A DNA stretch of 64,000 nucleotides, from the NCBI RefSeq assembly GCF_900103005.1, contig NZ_FMWL01000012.1:1-64000 (forward strand), read 5' to 3'. Shown piece after piece: positions 35,504 to 45,178 of the stretch (its first letter is position 1; the number at the start of each line of letters is the position of its first letter). The position numbers and the translations under genes were made by a program. The DNA is from Acidaminobacter hydrogenoformans DSM 2784 (lineage in GTDB: Bacteria > Bacillota > Clostridia > Peptostreptococcales > Acidaminobacteraceae). The notes under the pieces were generated by a model. It was not told the origin of the DNA and did no database searches. It worked only from the letters and a program-made list of their open reading frames with translations.

Positions 35504-35904
35504 CTTCTGATCACCTTAGATAAGCCATAACAGGCACGAGAGCAGTATTTGCGTTCCCGTTTTCCATAGCCAATAAAATCACGTCCACAGGTCTGGCAGC
35601 TAAATGTCCGGCCGTTTTTTCTTTTTATGGTTTCAGGATGTGCGTTCCACCAAGTGTGGCGGCACTGATCTGAGCAGAAGTGCTTTTTCTTTTTTCCGGT
35701 GGTCTGTATCAGAGGGGCGCTGCACTCACGGCAAAGTGTGACATTTATAGTTTCAGGCTCTGGTGAAATCGCGCTGGCTAACTGATTTCTTTGGCAGAAG
35801 GATTTCACGGTGTTTTGAGAGAGGCCAAGTTGACCTGCAATTTCTAAGTAGCTCCTGCCAGCGCCGCGTAGCTTCTTAATGGCTTCTTTTTGCTTGTGGT
35901 TCAA
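35500..35904 (-). CDS. helix-turn-helix and zinc-finger protein upstream of recombinases
   Basis: A 134-residue protein. A sigma-70 region 4-like helix-turn-helix (about 1-45: KEAIKKLRGAGRSYLEIAG, LGLSQNTVKSF) is followed by two Cys clusters (CRECSAPL ... FCSDQC and CQTCGRDF ... YCSRAC) that should bind zinc. AAGGAGGG lies inside an upstream open stretch, seven bases before a TTG at 35904, which I take as the start. It probably regulates or assists the recombinases (inference). Confidence 0.75.
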   Translation of the reverse strand: MNHKQKEAIKKLRGAGRSYLEIAGQLGLSQNTVKSFCQRNQLASAISPEPETINVTLCRECSAPLIQTTGKKKKHFCSDQCRHTWWNAHPETIKRKNGRTFSCQTCGRDFIGYGKRERKYCSRACYGLSKVIRR

Positions 35905-36019
35905 CTGAAAACCCTCCTTCATATGTCTTGAGTCCATCAGGAATAGGTCAGGGTAGAATAAGATGGAAAAGAAAAAGACCCATAGAGGCGCACTCTACAG
36001 GTCTTAAGTTTTGGCTAAC

Positions 36020-36922
36020 TCATTTTGGTAGTTTCAGCTTTTGTCCAATGTGAATCACATCGGAAGTGAGACCATTTAACACTTTGATCTCGCGGTGACG
36101 TTTACTATCACCCAGTTTTTTCTTAGCAATCTTCCAGAGAGAATCGCCTTTGACGACTGTATAAATCTCGTAAGTTGGGTCGTGACTTCCGATGTATATT
36201 TTTATGCCACTTTCGTCAAAGACGGAATACCCAGGATTCTCATCAGCGCATTGAATAGCAAAAGTTAGTTTTCTAAAGGCACCCTTTTGCGACTTAGCCT
36301 CATTCCAGGATTTACGAACTCGGTAAAGAGGTTTAATAGAAGATAGGGTAGAGATCCTTAGTTTCTTTCTGACATCTACTCTGAAGTGATCCATATTTTT
36401 GCCATGCTTCACAAACCAGTGCATCACATCCGCATGATTTGATGCGATGCCCATACTACTTCCTTCAGAGTGACAGAGGATGTCCTTTTCAGTAAGACCA
36501 TATTTTCTGCAAAGAAAGACGCAAAGATCTACGGCGTTTTGCCATACGTTATTAAAGTAGACCTGATTCCTTTTTTTATCATACCCCACCATCTGAAAAC
36601 CGCCGGAATAAGAAAAGCCACCTGGTTCACAGAGTTCAAGACCGATGTGGGTATTATTGGCGGATCCGCCTGCATGCCATCCACGGTGATCCCAGGGCAG
36701 ATACTGCCACACTTCTTTATCGTCGAGAAACGCATGGACACAGACCTGACGGTTAATTTCTCCTGCCTTATAGGACTTGTTCCAGCGGCTAAACCAGTCC
36801 CTTGCCATCACTCCTGGTGCGGCGGTTGAATGAATCATGATACCTTTTGGGGTAATTTTTCTATTAGCAGCAAAGCAATCATTTCTGATCATATACCGAG
36901 TAATAATCTTATTAGGCATCAT
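36020..36922 (-). CDS. endolysin: N-acetylmuramoyl-L-alanine amidase with LysM
   Basis: About 300 residues. An Amidase_2 (PGRP-like) domain occupies the first ~180 residues: the first zinc His is in KGIMIHSTAAPG, followed by GWHAGGSANNTHIGLELCE. CHSEGSSMGIASNHADV lies near the second zinc ligands. A C-terminal LysM (YTVVKGDSLWKIAKKKLGD ... IHIGQKLKLP) binds peptidoglycan. It cuts the amide between muramic acid and the stem peptide at lysis. The start overlaps the holin 3' end, after AAAGGTGATGG. Confidence 0.9.
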   Translation of the reverse strand: MMPNKIITRYMIRNDCFAANRKITPKGIMIHSTAAPGVMARDWFSRWNKSYKAGEINRQVCVHAFLDDKEVWQYLPWDHRGWHAGGSANNTHIGLELCEPGGFSYSGGFQMVGYDKKRNQVYFNNVWQNAVDLCVFLCRKYGLTEKDILCHSEGSSMGIASNHADVMHWFVKHGKNMDHFRVDVRKKLRISTLSSIKPLYRVRKSWNEAKSQKGAFRKLTFAIQCADENPGYSVFDESGIKIYIGSHDPTYEIYTVVKGDSLWKIAKKKLGDSKRHREIKVLNGLTSDVIHIGQKLKLPK

Positions 36923-37325
36923 CGCCATCACCTTTTTCTGAGAACTGCTCAAGGACCTCTTTAAGTTTCTGTGGTACTGGCAGCCCAATTCTCACACAGT
37001 TTTCAAGGATACTGATACCTTCATTAGAGAGATAAAAGAAAATTGCGGCTGTACGAATAACACTTCCGTTTTTAACGAGAAAGACATCAAGGATATTGGC
37101 AATCGCTACAATAAAAAAGATCAAGATTTTCTTGAAGATGCCACGAAAACCGACTTCACTAGATAACTTCCTTTCAAGAATGGCGACCATCACCCCTGAG
37201 ATGTAGTCGAACACAACAAAGGCAATGAGGGCATAAATAAAGCCATCGTAGCCGCCAAGAACGTAGCCAAGATAGCCTCCAAGTCCCGTAAGGACGAGTT
37301 GTATAGAATTCAATATATTCTTCAT
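36912..37325 (-). CDS. phage holin (holin_4/phi-type family)
   Basis: A 137-residue membrane protein with three to four hydrophobic segments (about 9-28, 32-50, 65-85, 90-105). The motif FDYISGVMVAI and the NEGISILEN segment are typical of the Clostridium/Bacillus holin family. A charged C-terminus follows. It forms the membrane lesion that lets the amidase out. SD AGGAGGTTTCC precedes the ATG. Lysis pair with the overlapping amidase gene. Confidence 0.92.
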   Translation of the reverse strand: MKNILNSIQLVLTGLGGYLGYVLGGYDGFIYALIAFVVFDYISGVMVAILERKLSSEVGFRGIFKKILIFFIVAIANILDVFLVKNGSVIRTAAIFFYLSNEGISILENCVRIGLPVPQKLKEVLEQFSEKGDGDDA

Positions 37326-37378
37326 GGAAACCTCCTATTCAAGACCAGTCTTGATTTCACGCTTAAAAAAAGCCAAAG

Positions 37379-37770
37379 TTATTGCCCCAGCATATCTTTG
37401 GCCCTTTGGGGCAGCACTGATATTGTCGCGACGTCAAGTGCCGCGATAATCTCAGCGATCACTTTATTTCTTTCCTTCCTTGTCAAATAGTCGAGCCGAC
37501 TGGATTCCTTATTATGAATCTTCAGATCCTCCTGCATGGCCTTATAAGCTTCGGCCGTGATTTTAAGCTCGGCATCTCCACCAATAAGTTCTTCCCCCTG
37601 CAGGTCGTCCCGTAGGATCAAAAAACCGGTGTCGCCCTGATCAGAATGATATGGCTGACCTTTCTGAAATCGTATTCCGCCGCGATATGGCTTCCGAGCT
37701 CTTCTCGGAGCCGGCCAAGTGCACCGCGCTCGACTTCAGACTCAGGATTGTAAATGTAAATAATTTTCAT
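37379..37770 (-). pseudogene. small tail-fibre-adjacent phage protein, split by a frameshift in a T6 run
   Basis: The first frame (37618-37770, 50 codons) starts MKIIYIYNPESEVERG after AAAGGAGGG and ends ATPVF-stop. The next frame (37379-37621) continues in the -1 frame as ILRDDLQGEELIGGDAELK and ends with a helix. Together they make one ~128-residue protein in which the T(I/L)ILRDDLQGEEL strand follows directly. The shift falls in a run of six Ts. This is a mutation, a sequencing error or a rare programmed shift. Function unknown; the gene is usual between fibre and holin genes. Confidence 0.6.
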
Positions 37771-37785
37771 ACCCAGAGCCCTCCT

Positions 37786-40503
37786 TTAAGTCGGATAGTT
37801 TCCGGTAATGGTCCATCCGCCAGTACCGTCTTCCCAATAATATTTTGCCGGGCTCCCCCAGATGTTATAGGCCAAGGTATTACTAGACATATAGGTATCC
37901 GGCAGGAGGCATCTAAAGTCGTAGGTGGCCGCCCCAGTCGAAGTGTTGTGATGTATGTTGATATAGCTCAGATCGTAATAATAATCGCCCATATACCCGA
38001 CTTCGATGTCTATCGAGGTATTACAGTCGATTATCTCGTTATTATGGATCTCGATATTATAGACAGAATAGACGGCGTCCTCGTTACCGATCTCAATCCC
38101 GTTAACGGTGTAGTCGTTCCCGTCACAGTAGTTGTGGTGTATTTCAATGTCGTGGGTATCGTGAGCCGCATAGCCCGCATCAATATAAATGCAGTCCGGA
38201 CCCGCCGCGGCCGTGATAGTGTTGTAGGATATGACGCCATTGACACAGCCGCCCTTGCAGTCAATATTCTCTTTGCCATTGTACCTAAGCGTATTGTTGT
38301 AAATGAGGAAAGTGTCGACATTGTTCAGGGTGAGGGCTTCCTGATTGGTTCCGTATTGGTTCGCATATTCGACCGTACAGTTTTGAATGGTGATATCCGC
38401 GCCGCCATAAATTCCGATGCCATTCGTCCCGGTATAACGCGTCGTGCATCCGTCAATGACAATGTGTTTACATCCGGTCAGGGGTGTCGCGGTCCACCAG
38501 ACTTGCCCGATCCCGCAATAATACCCGCTTGCACCATTAAGACCGCCCGCGTGCTGGACGGTGATCCCGTTGAGTTCGATATACTCTTGTCCGTTAAAAT
38601 CAAACGCCGAGTAGCTGTCATCATATGACGTAATCCCTCGCGCGTCGATGATCGGCGTCTCGCTTGGGTAGGCTTTGAAAGTGATAAAACTTCCCGCAGT
38701 GCCGGAATTTTGGCAAAGGATCGGCGCGGTGATTTCATAAGTCCCGCCTTTAATATAAACAGTCTCCCCCGCCACAGCGGTGCTTGCGGCTTTTCCGATG
38801 GTTTTCCACGGGTATTCCGGGGACCCGTCGTTGAGATCGTCGCCGTTGACGCCGTCGACGAGCAGATAATCCCCGACGCCGCCGCCGATCGTCGGCGTGA
38901 TGGACTGCGTGATAATTGTCCCATTGGCCCCGGGATAACCATCCTCGCCGTCACCGCCCAAAGCCCCAGCTCCGGCTCCGCCCAATCCGCCAGCGCCACC
39001 CAAAGCTTGGACGGTCCCATTATTGGTGTAGGTCCCGCCGTAAAATATGGCGATCACGCCGCCACCAGCGCCGCCCCCGCCTCCGCCGCCACCAGCGGAT
39101 GAAAAATCGGCTTTGGCATCCCCACCATCTCCACCATCAGCGCCATTGGCTTCAATGACGCCACCCGAATTAATGGTCACATTTCCGCGGGCAATGATAC
39201 ACAAAAAGCCTCCGGCATAGCCCCCATAACCGCCTTCATTCCCAATCCGGGTTGTATTGGCGCAGACTCCGCCGCCGCCACCACCACCAGCGCCATCGCA
39301 ATATCCACCTTGCCCTTGATAGACAGTTATAGCGCCGGAGGTGGCGTCGGCATAGACCGCCCCTTCTCCGCCCGCCCCCATACTTCCATACCCGCTGGCG
39401 ACGCTGTACATTTCAGACCCCGAAGCGAGATAAAACGTCTGATCGACTTTAGAGGGTGTGGTTGCTCTCGTTCCGGTCCCATTTCCACCGACGCCGCCTA
39501 TGCCATCAGGCCCCGCCGCGCCGCCGCCGCCCCCATATCCCACGCCCCCATACAGAGTGGCCGCTGTATGGTAGGAAGATGGCGAGCCGCCCCCCGCCGC
39601 GATGTGCGTCCCATCATAACCGCCGCCAGCGCCACTTCCACCCCCGCCGCCGCCTTTCGCCTTTTGTAAAACGGAGGCAATCTGATAATATTTTGTAATG
39701 GTCGGCGGGCCATAAGACATTTGCTTCGTGATAGGGTAGGGCGTGATATGCCCCAAAGTATCATATCCCGCTTTCTTATTCTGGTGAATCGTTCCGGAGA
39801 CCGTGACATCTCCCGTACAATAAATAATGAGCCCCAAATTTGGATAAACATCGCCGGACAGGGTATGGCCGGCGTTAACCGTGAGGCTCGTATACTGCTT
39901 TATAAGAATAGAGCCTCGCGTACTGTCCACATATGGAATGACGACATCCCCCGTTGTGGATAATGCGCCGTCGGAGCCATCTCCGAAAAAGAGGTCGAGC
40001 CCCCCGGCGCTACACGCCAAAAAATCCGTACCATCATAAATGAAAAAATACATCTGCCCCGCCGCGAGCTCGCCTGCATTAAAGGCGTTTTTGTAATGGT
40101 CCTTTAGGGCCTTTGCGCCCAATCCGTTAACGCTGAGGGTCGGGGCCGCGACGCAGTCGGTGTGGGGTTTGATGGTGATAGAAAAGCCATCGTAATAGCT
40201 TGAAGGCCCGGGCGATATTGTGGCAGTGTAGGCTGAGGACGACCCGCTCGTCACGGCGTAAGGCAGGCCGCTTGGGTCGGTCCATTCGAGATCCGTCGCG
40301 CTTGAATTCATTGCGAGGACTTGGCTTGCGCTCCCTTTTGCGAGTCTTTTCACGGCGTTCGCGCCGGTTCCGACGACGACATCAGCCGCCGCTGATACGA
40401 CGGCCGGCGCGGTCGCCAGAAGATTGTCCCTAATGTGTGTATTCATATGAGACGCGGTAACGACTTCACCGGTTGTCCATGTTCTGGGCGCTGTCCATGC
40501 CAT
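37786..40503 (-). CDS. tail fibre / receptor-binding protein with glycine-rich and beta-helix domains
   Basis: A 905-residue protein. The N-terminus (MAWTAPRTWTTGEVVTASHM) is typical of phage fibre attachment ends. A middle region (about 280-540) is packed with runs of Gly, such as GGGGGGSGAGGG, and could form a polyglycine-II sandwich. From about 555 a DUF1565-like start (DGVNGDDLNDGSPEYPWKTI) opens a right-handed parallel beta-helix with many N/D-rich turns to the end. It presumably binds or cuts a surface glycan. It overlaps the upstream gene's stop as TGATG. Confidence 0.88.
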   Translation of the reverse strand: MAWTAPRTWTTGEVVTASHMNTHIRDNLLATAPAVVSAAADVVVGTGANAVKRLAKGSASQVLAMNSSATDLEWTDPSGLPYAVTSGSSSAYTATISPGPSSYYDGFSITIKPHTDCVAAPTLSVNGLGAKALKDHYKNAFNAGELAAGQMYFFIYDGTDFLACSAGGLDLFFGDGSDGALSTTGDVVIPYVDSTRGSILIKQYTSLTVNAGHTLSGDVYPNLGLIIYCTGDVTVSGTIHQNKKAGYDTLGHITPYPITKQMSYGPPTITKYYQIASVLQKAKGGGGGGSGAGGGYDGTHIAAGGGSPSSYHTAATLYGGVGYGGGGGAAGPDGIGGVGGNGTGTRATTPSKVDQTFYLASGSEMYSVASGYGSMGAGGEGAVYADATSGAITVYQGQGGYCDGAGGGGGGGVCANTTRIGNEGGYGGYAGGFLCIIARGNVTINSGGVIEANGADGGDGGDAKADFSSAGGGGGGGGAGGGVIAIFYGGTYTNNGTVQALGGAGGLGGAGAGALGGDGEDGYPGANGTIITQSITPTIGGGVGDYLLVDGVNGDDLNDGSPEYPWKTIGKAASTAVAGETVYIKGGTYEITAPILCQNSGTAGSFITFKAYPSETPIIDARGITSYDDSYSAFDFNGQEYIELNGITVQHAGGLNGASGYYCGIGQVWWTATPLTGCKHIVIDGCTTRYTGTNGIGIYGGADITIQNCTVEYANQYGTNQEALTLNNVDTFLIYNNTLRYNGKENIDCKGGCVNGVISYNTITAAAGPDCIYIDAGYAAHDTHDIEIHHNYCDGNDYTVNGIEIGNEDAVYSVYNIEIHNNEIIDCNTSIDIEVGYMGDYYYDLSYINIHHNTSTGAATYDFRCLLPDTYMSSNTLAYNIWGSPAKYYWEDGTGGWTITGNYPT

Positions 40504-40883
40504 CAGATTTCACCCTTTCTTTCTTCGTTTTCTTTAATAAGTTGGTCGAGACGTTCCCCCGGGGCCCAGTTCTGGTTTGCTTCATTTTTGCGATCCCTGA
40601 GCTCGGCCTCAATCTCTCGATAGTTGTCGGGGATAAGGACGGGCAGAAGATCGCCGTCGTTTTTTATATTGAGACATGAGAGGCAATAAAAAACCGGGTC
40701 ATGGGTGCTGATGACCTCTGCGCCGGCACAAAACGGACATTTTACGATCCACCGGCCGTGATTGACTTCCGCGGGTACGGGTGTGCCGCTTATCCTTCTT
40801 TTTACATACACCCCGTATCTTTTCATAAAATTACGAACGAAAGTTAAATGACTCATTCCCATTACATCCTCGGCATTTTTCAT
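40503..40883 (-). CDS. small zinc-ribbon phage protein
   Basis: A 126-residue protein with a central CPFCAGAEV ... FYCLSC zinc ribbon (about 49-70), a basic N-terminus and a charged helical C-terminus (REIEAELRDRKNEANQNW). It lies between the tail hub-like protein and the fibre. Similar ribbon proteins occur in tail modules of siphophages; the role is unknown. Confidence 0.7.
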   Translation of the reverse strand: MKNAEDVMGMSHLTFVRNFMKRYGVYVKRRISGTPVPAEVNHGRWIVKCPFCAGAEVISTHDPVFYCLSCLNIKNDGDLLPVLIPDNYREIEAELRDRKNEANQNWAPGERLDQLIKENEERKGEI

Positions 40884-40901
40884 AAATCTGGCCCCCTCAA
40901 A

Positions 40902-42398
40902 TTAAAAAGCGAGTTTGGTGGTAGTGCCTAATAAACTTGTGCCTATGATCCAGTATTCAGCCGCGCCGGCGCTTGACAGGGTCAATTCTATTTCGTGTAA
41001 TTGGCCGCCGTTACTTATCCGGTGTGCGATGGCTTCGACAAAAAAATCATTTGATATCCCCAGTTCTGTTAGCGCTCCAGTTGCTGTGACGGTCACCCGG
41101 TCTGATATTTCGCGCTCCAAGGCGTCGAGTAAACTGGTAGAATTTTTATTGGCGATATATCTAAGGCTTATTTTAGGCGAAGGATCTTTATAGTCCCCTA
41201 TAATGTACGCCGCATAATCCTCAGCCGCTAACGTCGATTGGAGCCATTTTGACGGTAATTTATAGGTGCGTGTCCCATATTTGCTGATGCTGTCCGCGTC
41301 TGCGTTTTGAATGGTGACTGCCGTATTTTTAGTTATTTTGATCCCCCGAGCTCTGACCAAGGTGAAAGTCACGGTGACGGCTGAATTGTTTGTAATCGCT
41401 ATTTTCATTGAGTTGGCGAATTTCGTCGCCACGACGTCTAAATCGCTATAGCTTGTATCGGATTGAACAAGGTCGACCCCCTTCACGGGCGTTGTCCATG
41501 TGTCGACGAGGGCGCCGCTATTCGTATCCACGGCGACATTTGGGTATTCGGCCCATATTGTGGAAGTGTATCCCGCCTTGACGGTCAATGTCTCCCCGTC
41601 GAGGGTCCACAGGGTGGTGACGGCACTCCCGATGGTGTAGCTCTGGACCCCGACGATGACCTCGTTATATATCTCGTCTAAGGCGTCGATCTGTTCTATG
41701 CTTGTATAGGACATTGACGCCGCGGGCGCGTCGGAATAGGTTTGTTGACTTATGATATGGCTCCCGGTCAAACGATGATGCCGGTCCTCAAAAACAAAAT
41801 ATCCGCTTTTGTCCTCATAAATGAAACCAAGCTCGGTTTCTTCAATCTCTCGGAGGGCCCCAAAAGCGTTGATGTTATTTTCGTACCAGACGTCGATACT
41901 CATTTCTCCGGTATCGATAGAGCGCTCTCCGGCGGGCCACCCCGCCTGATCCAGTATCTCATCCATTATGGCGCCCGTCGTTTGACTTAAAAGTTTTATC
42001 GCTGATATGCTTTTATAGTTGAGCCTTGCCAAAGGCCCGATGGCCTCCAACTGGACGGTGGGCACGCCGAAATTAGACCCTGTCGGGGTTATCCGGGAAA
42101 GGACCCCTGTCCACAAGGTCGACGCCACCGGGGCCGTCGTTCTGAGCCGGACTTTTCGGCCCGGTAAAATAGACCCATAAAGCGGCGATAAGGTGTTATA
42201 CGACGAGTAAAGCCCTGACGGGTTTTTCAGTACAGCGATGAGGCGCCCCGGGGAGGTCCGCCCGGTCAATTGGCTTGCGTAATCACGGCCTCGGCGGGTC
42301 TCGATCGAAATAACATTTGTCGTGACCGCCTCATAGACGTCTGAGAAGTCGTCGTCGTTGTTCCAGTCAATTTCGAGAACGTACGTCGCATTGGCCAT
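40902..42398 (-). CDS. tail / baseplate protein (hub-like)
   Basis: A 498-residue beta-rich protein. The opening YVLEIDWNNDDDFSDVYEAVT is typical of siphophage tail proteins encoded right after the tape measure. A central part (about 140-260: AIMDEILDQAGW, ALREIEETELGFIYEDKSG, FEDRHH) resembles the hub fold of phage baseplates. The ATG directly follows the tape-measure stop. It probably forms the tail tip or distal hub; the assignment rests mainly on position. Confidence 0.75.
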   Translation of the reverse strand: MANATYVLEIDWNNDDDFSDVYEAVTTNVISIETRRGRDYASQLTGRTSPGRLIAVLKNPSGLYSSYNTLSPLYGSILPGRKVRLRTTAPVASTLWTGVLSRITPTGSNFGVPTVQLEAIGPLARLNYKSISAIKLLSQTTGAIMDEILDQAGWPAGERSIDTGEMSIDVWYENNINAFGALREIEETELGFIYEDKSGYFVFEDRHHRLTGSHIISQQTYSDAPAASMSYTSIEQIDALDEIYNEVIVGVQSYTIGSAVTTLWTLDGETLTVKAGYTSTIWAEYPNVAVDTNSGALVDTWTTPVKGVDLVQSDTSYSDLDVVATKFANSMKIAITNNSAVTVTFTLVRARGIKITKNTAVTIQNADADSISKYGTRTYKLPSKWLQSTLAAEDYAAYIIGDYKDPSPKISLRYIANKNSTSLLDALEREISDRVTVTATGALTELGISNDFFVEAIAHRISNGGQLHEIELTLSSAGAAEYWIIGTSLLGTTTKLAF

Positions 42399-44702
42399 CT
42401 ATAGGACCCCCCGGAAGGCGCCGTTGACGGCCGCCTCTTTGACTATTTGTTTGACTTGTTTTTCGAAGTCCAGTAGGCCATAGACCGGCGCATAGAAGTT
42501 AACGCTGATCCCGCCGGCTGCGCCGATGGTCAGCGGGTTTTTGGCCAGATCGGTTGGGGATGGCAGACGTCGATCGAGATCCCCGGCTCCAGGTAGGTTG
42601 CCGAAATGGATCACCGGATCCACTTTAATTTTTTCGATCCCAAGTTGTAGACCTTTGGAGATGTTTTCCCCATATTCCACCATGAGTTTTGACGGCGATC
42701 CGATCTTGAAAAAGCTCTTGACCTTGTCCCCGATGGCGTTCGCCAGTTTCCTTGCGGCGTCCTTGAGTGCCTTCGTTTTTTTCTGGAATCCGTCAATAAT
42801 ACCTGAAACGATATCGGAGCCCCATGAGATGGCGCTCTTTGCGAGTCCGGTGAAAAATCCCGAGATATTGTTTTTCAATAGGTTAAAGGCCCCCACCAAG
42901 GTATTCCACGCGCCGAGGAGGACGACTTTAATCATGATCCATAATCCAGACCATATCGAGGTCAGACCGTCTTTCATCCGGGACCAGTCCCCCGTGAAAA
43001 GGCCGATAAATACCTCGAGGACCCCTCTAATAATTTTGAGCGCGCCGTCAAAGATCCCCTTGATAGTATTAGATAATGTCGAGGTGATCCCCGTCGTCGT
43101 GTCCCCGAATTTCTGCCAGATCCCGGTTGCAAGGGTGACAAAAGCTTCAATAATGGCCCCGATGACTTCAAAGGTCGTCTTGATGAATCCGGATATAAAA
43201 TCAAAGACGGTTTGTAGGGCCTCAGAGAATAGATTTGCGATTGCTGTTATTCTTTCGCCGTACTCCTCCCAGATCTTTGTGGCCCATCCAACAAAAACAT
43301 CGATAATCGCCGATATCGCCTCGAAGGTTATTTTTACGACTTCACCTACGGCGGTGAATACGATTTCGCCGACCTCACGGATTTTTTCCCAAATGCCGAG
43401 AACGATATCCCGGAAGGTTTCGTTGGTCTTGTAGAGGTTAACGAATATTGCAATGAGACCGCCAATGGCAAGGACGACGAGCCCGATCGGAGAAAGCATC
43501 ATAGATATAAGCGGGATGAGGCTTGCGATCCCGGTAGAAATTTTACCGATAATAATCAGAAGCGGCCCGATCGCCGCCGCGGCGGCAAGGACTGAGACGA
43601 TAGTCGTTTGAATACTCGGGTCGAGATTTGTAAACCATTGAACAAGGCCAGTGATCTTATCAATGAGCCCGGCGATCGCCGGCATCGCGGCGTCAAGAGC
43701 GGTGACGAGTTGGGTCCCGAGCGGCTCGAGAGCTGTGAGAAGGTTATTTTTCATGATCGCCATATTTTCGGAGAAGCTCCGGGTGTCCTCAGTGGCTTTA
43801 TTAATGGTCTCCGTGGATGAGGTGAGCGTCGAGACGAGACCCTCGATTTCAAAACGCCCCTCGCGGATCGCTGCAGCCATATCCGGACCGACTTTGGCGC
43901 CGAATAGATCGAGGGCGATGGCGTTCGCCTCGCCGGTGGACCCGGCCTCTTTGATTCGCTGAGTGACTTCCGTCAGGGCCGCTTTGGTGTCGGTGATCCC
44001 TTCCCGGCTCATCTTGCCGAGAGCGACTCTTAGACCGCCAAGGACCAGTTCCGTGTTGACGCCCTCTTTTTCGAATTTTCCCATCAACGCCGCAGACGTC
44101 TCAAAATCAAAGCCCATTTGCCGGAGCGGCGCGCCGAATTTGACGAGGTTATCAGATAACGTGGAAAAGCCGATTCCCGTCGATTGAGAAACCTTGAAAA
44201 GGTAATCCATCGATGCGCCTGAATCCTCCGCGGCAATGGACCAGTCCCCGAACACCCGGGTTCCGGATCCGATGGCCGTCGTTAAATCCTCCCCGGTGAT
44301 TTTCGCGAGGTTAAGAAACTGGACCGCTAAGTCCTCGAGCGCCTCTCCGGAGAGCCCGGTCCTTGTATTGAGATCCGCGATTGCGGTCGATACTTCGTCC
44401 ATGCTGTTTGGGACTTGTTTCATAACGGTCTTGAAACTGTCCTGTAAATCGAGAAGGGCGTCTCCGGTGGCGCCAGTCCCGACGCGGATTTTATCAAAAG
44501 CCTTGTCAAAATCGTTCCCGATTTTACCAAGGACGACGGTCATCCCGGCGATTGGGGCAGTGACGGATTTCGTCAGGGTTTGCCCGGCGGAGGTCATGTC
44601 CCGGCCGAATTTTGAAATGTGTTTCTTTGCGTCATTCAGTCCGGTTTGTAGTTTGGTAAGATCCGCACCGATCTTAACGGTGAGAGATCGAATCACTGCC
44701 AT
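42399..44702 (-). CDS. tail tape measure protein
   Basis: A 767-residue protein. The N-terminal helix (VKIGADLTKLQTGLNDAKKHI) and TP901-type core (about 50-330) are followed by alternating hydrophobic and amphipathic repeats (about 350-640, with repeated EVGEIVFTAVGEV- and VFDFISGFIKTTFEVIGA-like units) and a soluble C-terminus. It sets tail length and passes the membrane at infection. At about 0.15 nm per residue a tail of roughly 110 nm is expected. It follows the chaperone and gp10-like genes. Confidence 0.93.
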   Translation of the reverse strand: MAVIRSLTVKIGADLTKLQTGLNDAKKHISKFGRDMTSAGQTLTKSVTAPIAGMTVVLGKIGNDFDKAFDKIRVGTGATGDALLDLQDSFKTVMKQVPNSMDEVSTAIADLNTRTGLSGEALEDLAVQFLNLAKITGEDLTTAIGSGTRVFGDWSIAAEDSGASMDYLFKVSQSTGIGFSTLSDNLVKFGAPLRQMGFDFETSAALMGKFEKEGVNTELVLGGLRVALGKMSREGITDTKAALTEVTQRIKEAGSTGEANAIALDLFGAKVGPDMAAAIREGRFEIEGLVSTLTSSTETINKATEDTRSFSENMAIMKNNLLTALEPLGTQLVTALDAAMPAIAGLIDKITGLVQWFTNLDPSIQTTIVSVLAAAAAIGPLLIIIGKISTGIASLIPLISMMLSPIGLVVLAIGGLIAIFVNLYKTNETFRDIVLGIWEKIREVGEIVFTAVGEVVKITFEAISAIIDVFVGWATKIWEEYGERITAIANLFSEALQTVFDFISGFIKTTFEVIGAIIEAFVTLATGIWQKFGDTTTGITSTLSNTIKGIFDGALKIIRGVLEVFIGLFTGDWSRMKDGLTSIWSGLWIMIKVVLLGAWNTLVGAFNLLKNNISGFFTGLAKSAISWGSDIVSGIIDGFQKKTKALKDAARKLANAIGDKVKSFFKIGSPSKLMVEYGENISKGLQLGIEKIKVDPVIHFGNLPGAGDLDRRLPSPTDLAKNPLTIGAAGGISVNFYAPVYGLLDFEKQVKQIVKEAAVNGAFRGVL

Positions 44703-44717
44703 AACGCTGCACCCCCT

Positions 44718-45176
44718 TTACCACTTGCCTATGGCGTCATTGATAGCCTTTTCAATTTCGTCGGCGGCCGTCGATTTATACATATCCGCCGCGGGCCGTA
44801 AAAAGCCGGTAGGCGCCGGCGCCGGTTTGACTTGTCCTTTGCTTTGGCCGTGCACAAAGAGTTTGTGGCCGAGCTCGACGGGGACGCCATAGGCCGCCCC
44901 GGCGCCAAAGCCCACGGTTGAAAAAACTTGCGCTTTGGCCTTTTGTTTTTCGGTTGGTTTTTTCATCCTGATTTTTTCCTCGAGGTTGCCGGCCGGGTGG
45001 GCCCACTTGCCGGTTTTTCGGCCTGTAGGACCTGGCACCTTAGCCTTTGCGGCAGTCATGACGCGTCCCGCGAGAGATACGGTCGTCTTTTCTATCTCAT
45101 CAAAGGCCGCAGTTCCGACCTCATCGAAGCCGCGAAGGACGTCGTTGATCCCTTCTATTTTTTCAAATTTAATCAT
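44718..45176 (-). CDS. HK97 gp10-like tail component
   Basis: A 152-residue protein with the HK97-gp10 pattern: an N-terminal helix (IEGINDVLRGFDEVGTAAF), a basic linker KVPGPTGRKTG, then GAAYGVPVELGHKLFVHG and PTGFLRPAADM. It normally lies before the major tail gene among the connectors. Here it lies after the chaperone, just before the tape measure, an unusual position. The start is coupled to the stop of the frameshift product (45179). Confidence 0.8.
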   Translation of the reverse strand: MIKFEKIEGINDVLRGFDEVGTAAFDEIEKTTVSLAGRVMTAAKAKVPGPTGRKTGKWAHPAGNLEEKIRMKKPTEKQKAKAQVFSTVGFGAGAAYGVPVELGHKLFVHGQSKGQVKPAPAPTGFLRPAADMYKSTAADEIEKAINDAIGKW

Positions 45177-45178
45177 GA

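Noticed and set aside
38900..39860. Long open frames on the opposite strand and other frames of the fibre gene, rich in Arg, Pro and Ala
   Set aside because: They are shadows of GC-rich glycine codons, without ribosome sites and opposite a well-supported gene.
42526..43434. A 300-codon plus-strand frame inside the tape measure gene
   Set aside because: Shadow of the tape measure gene. No ribosome site and no recognisable domain.
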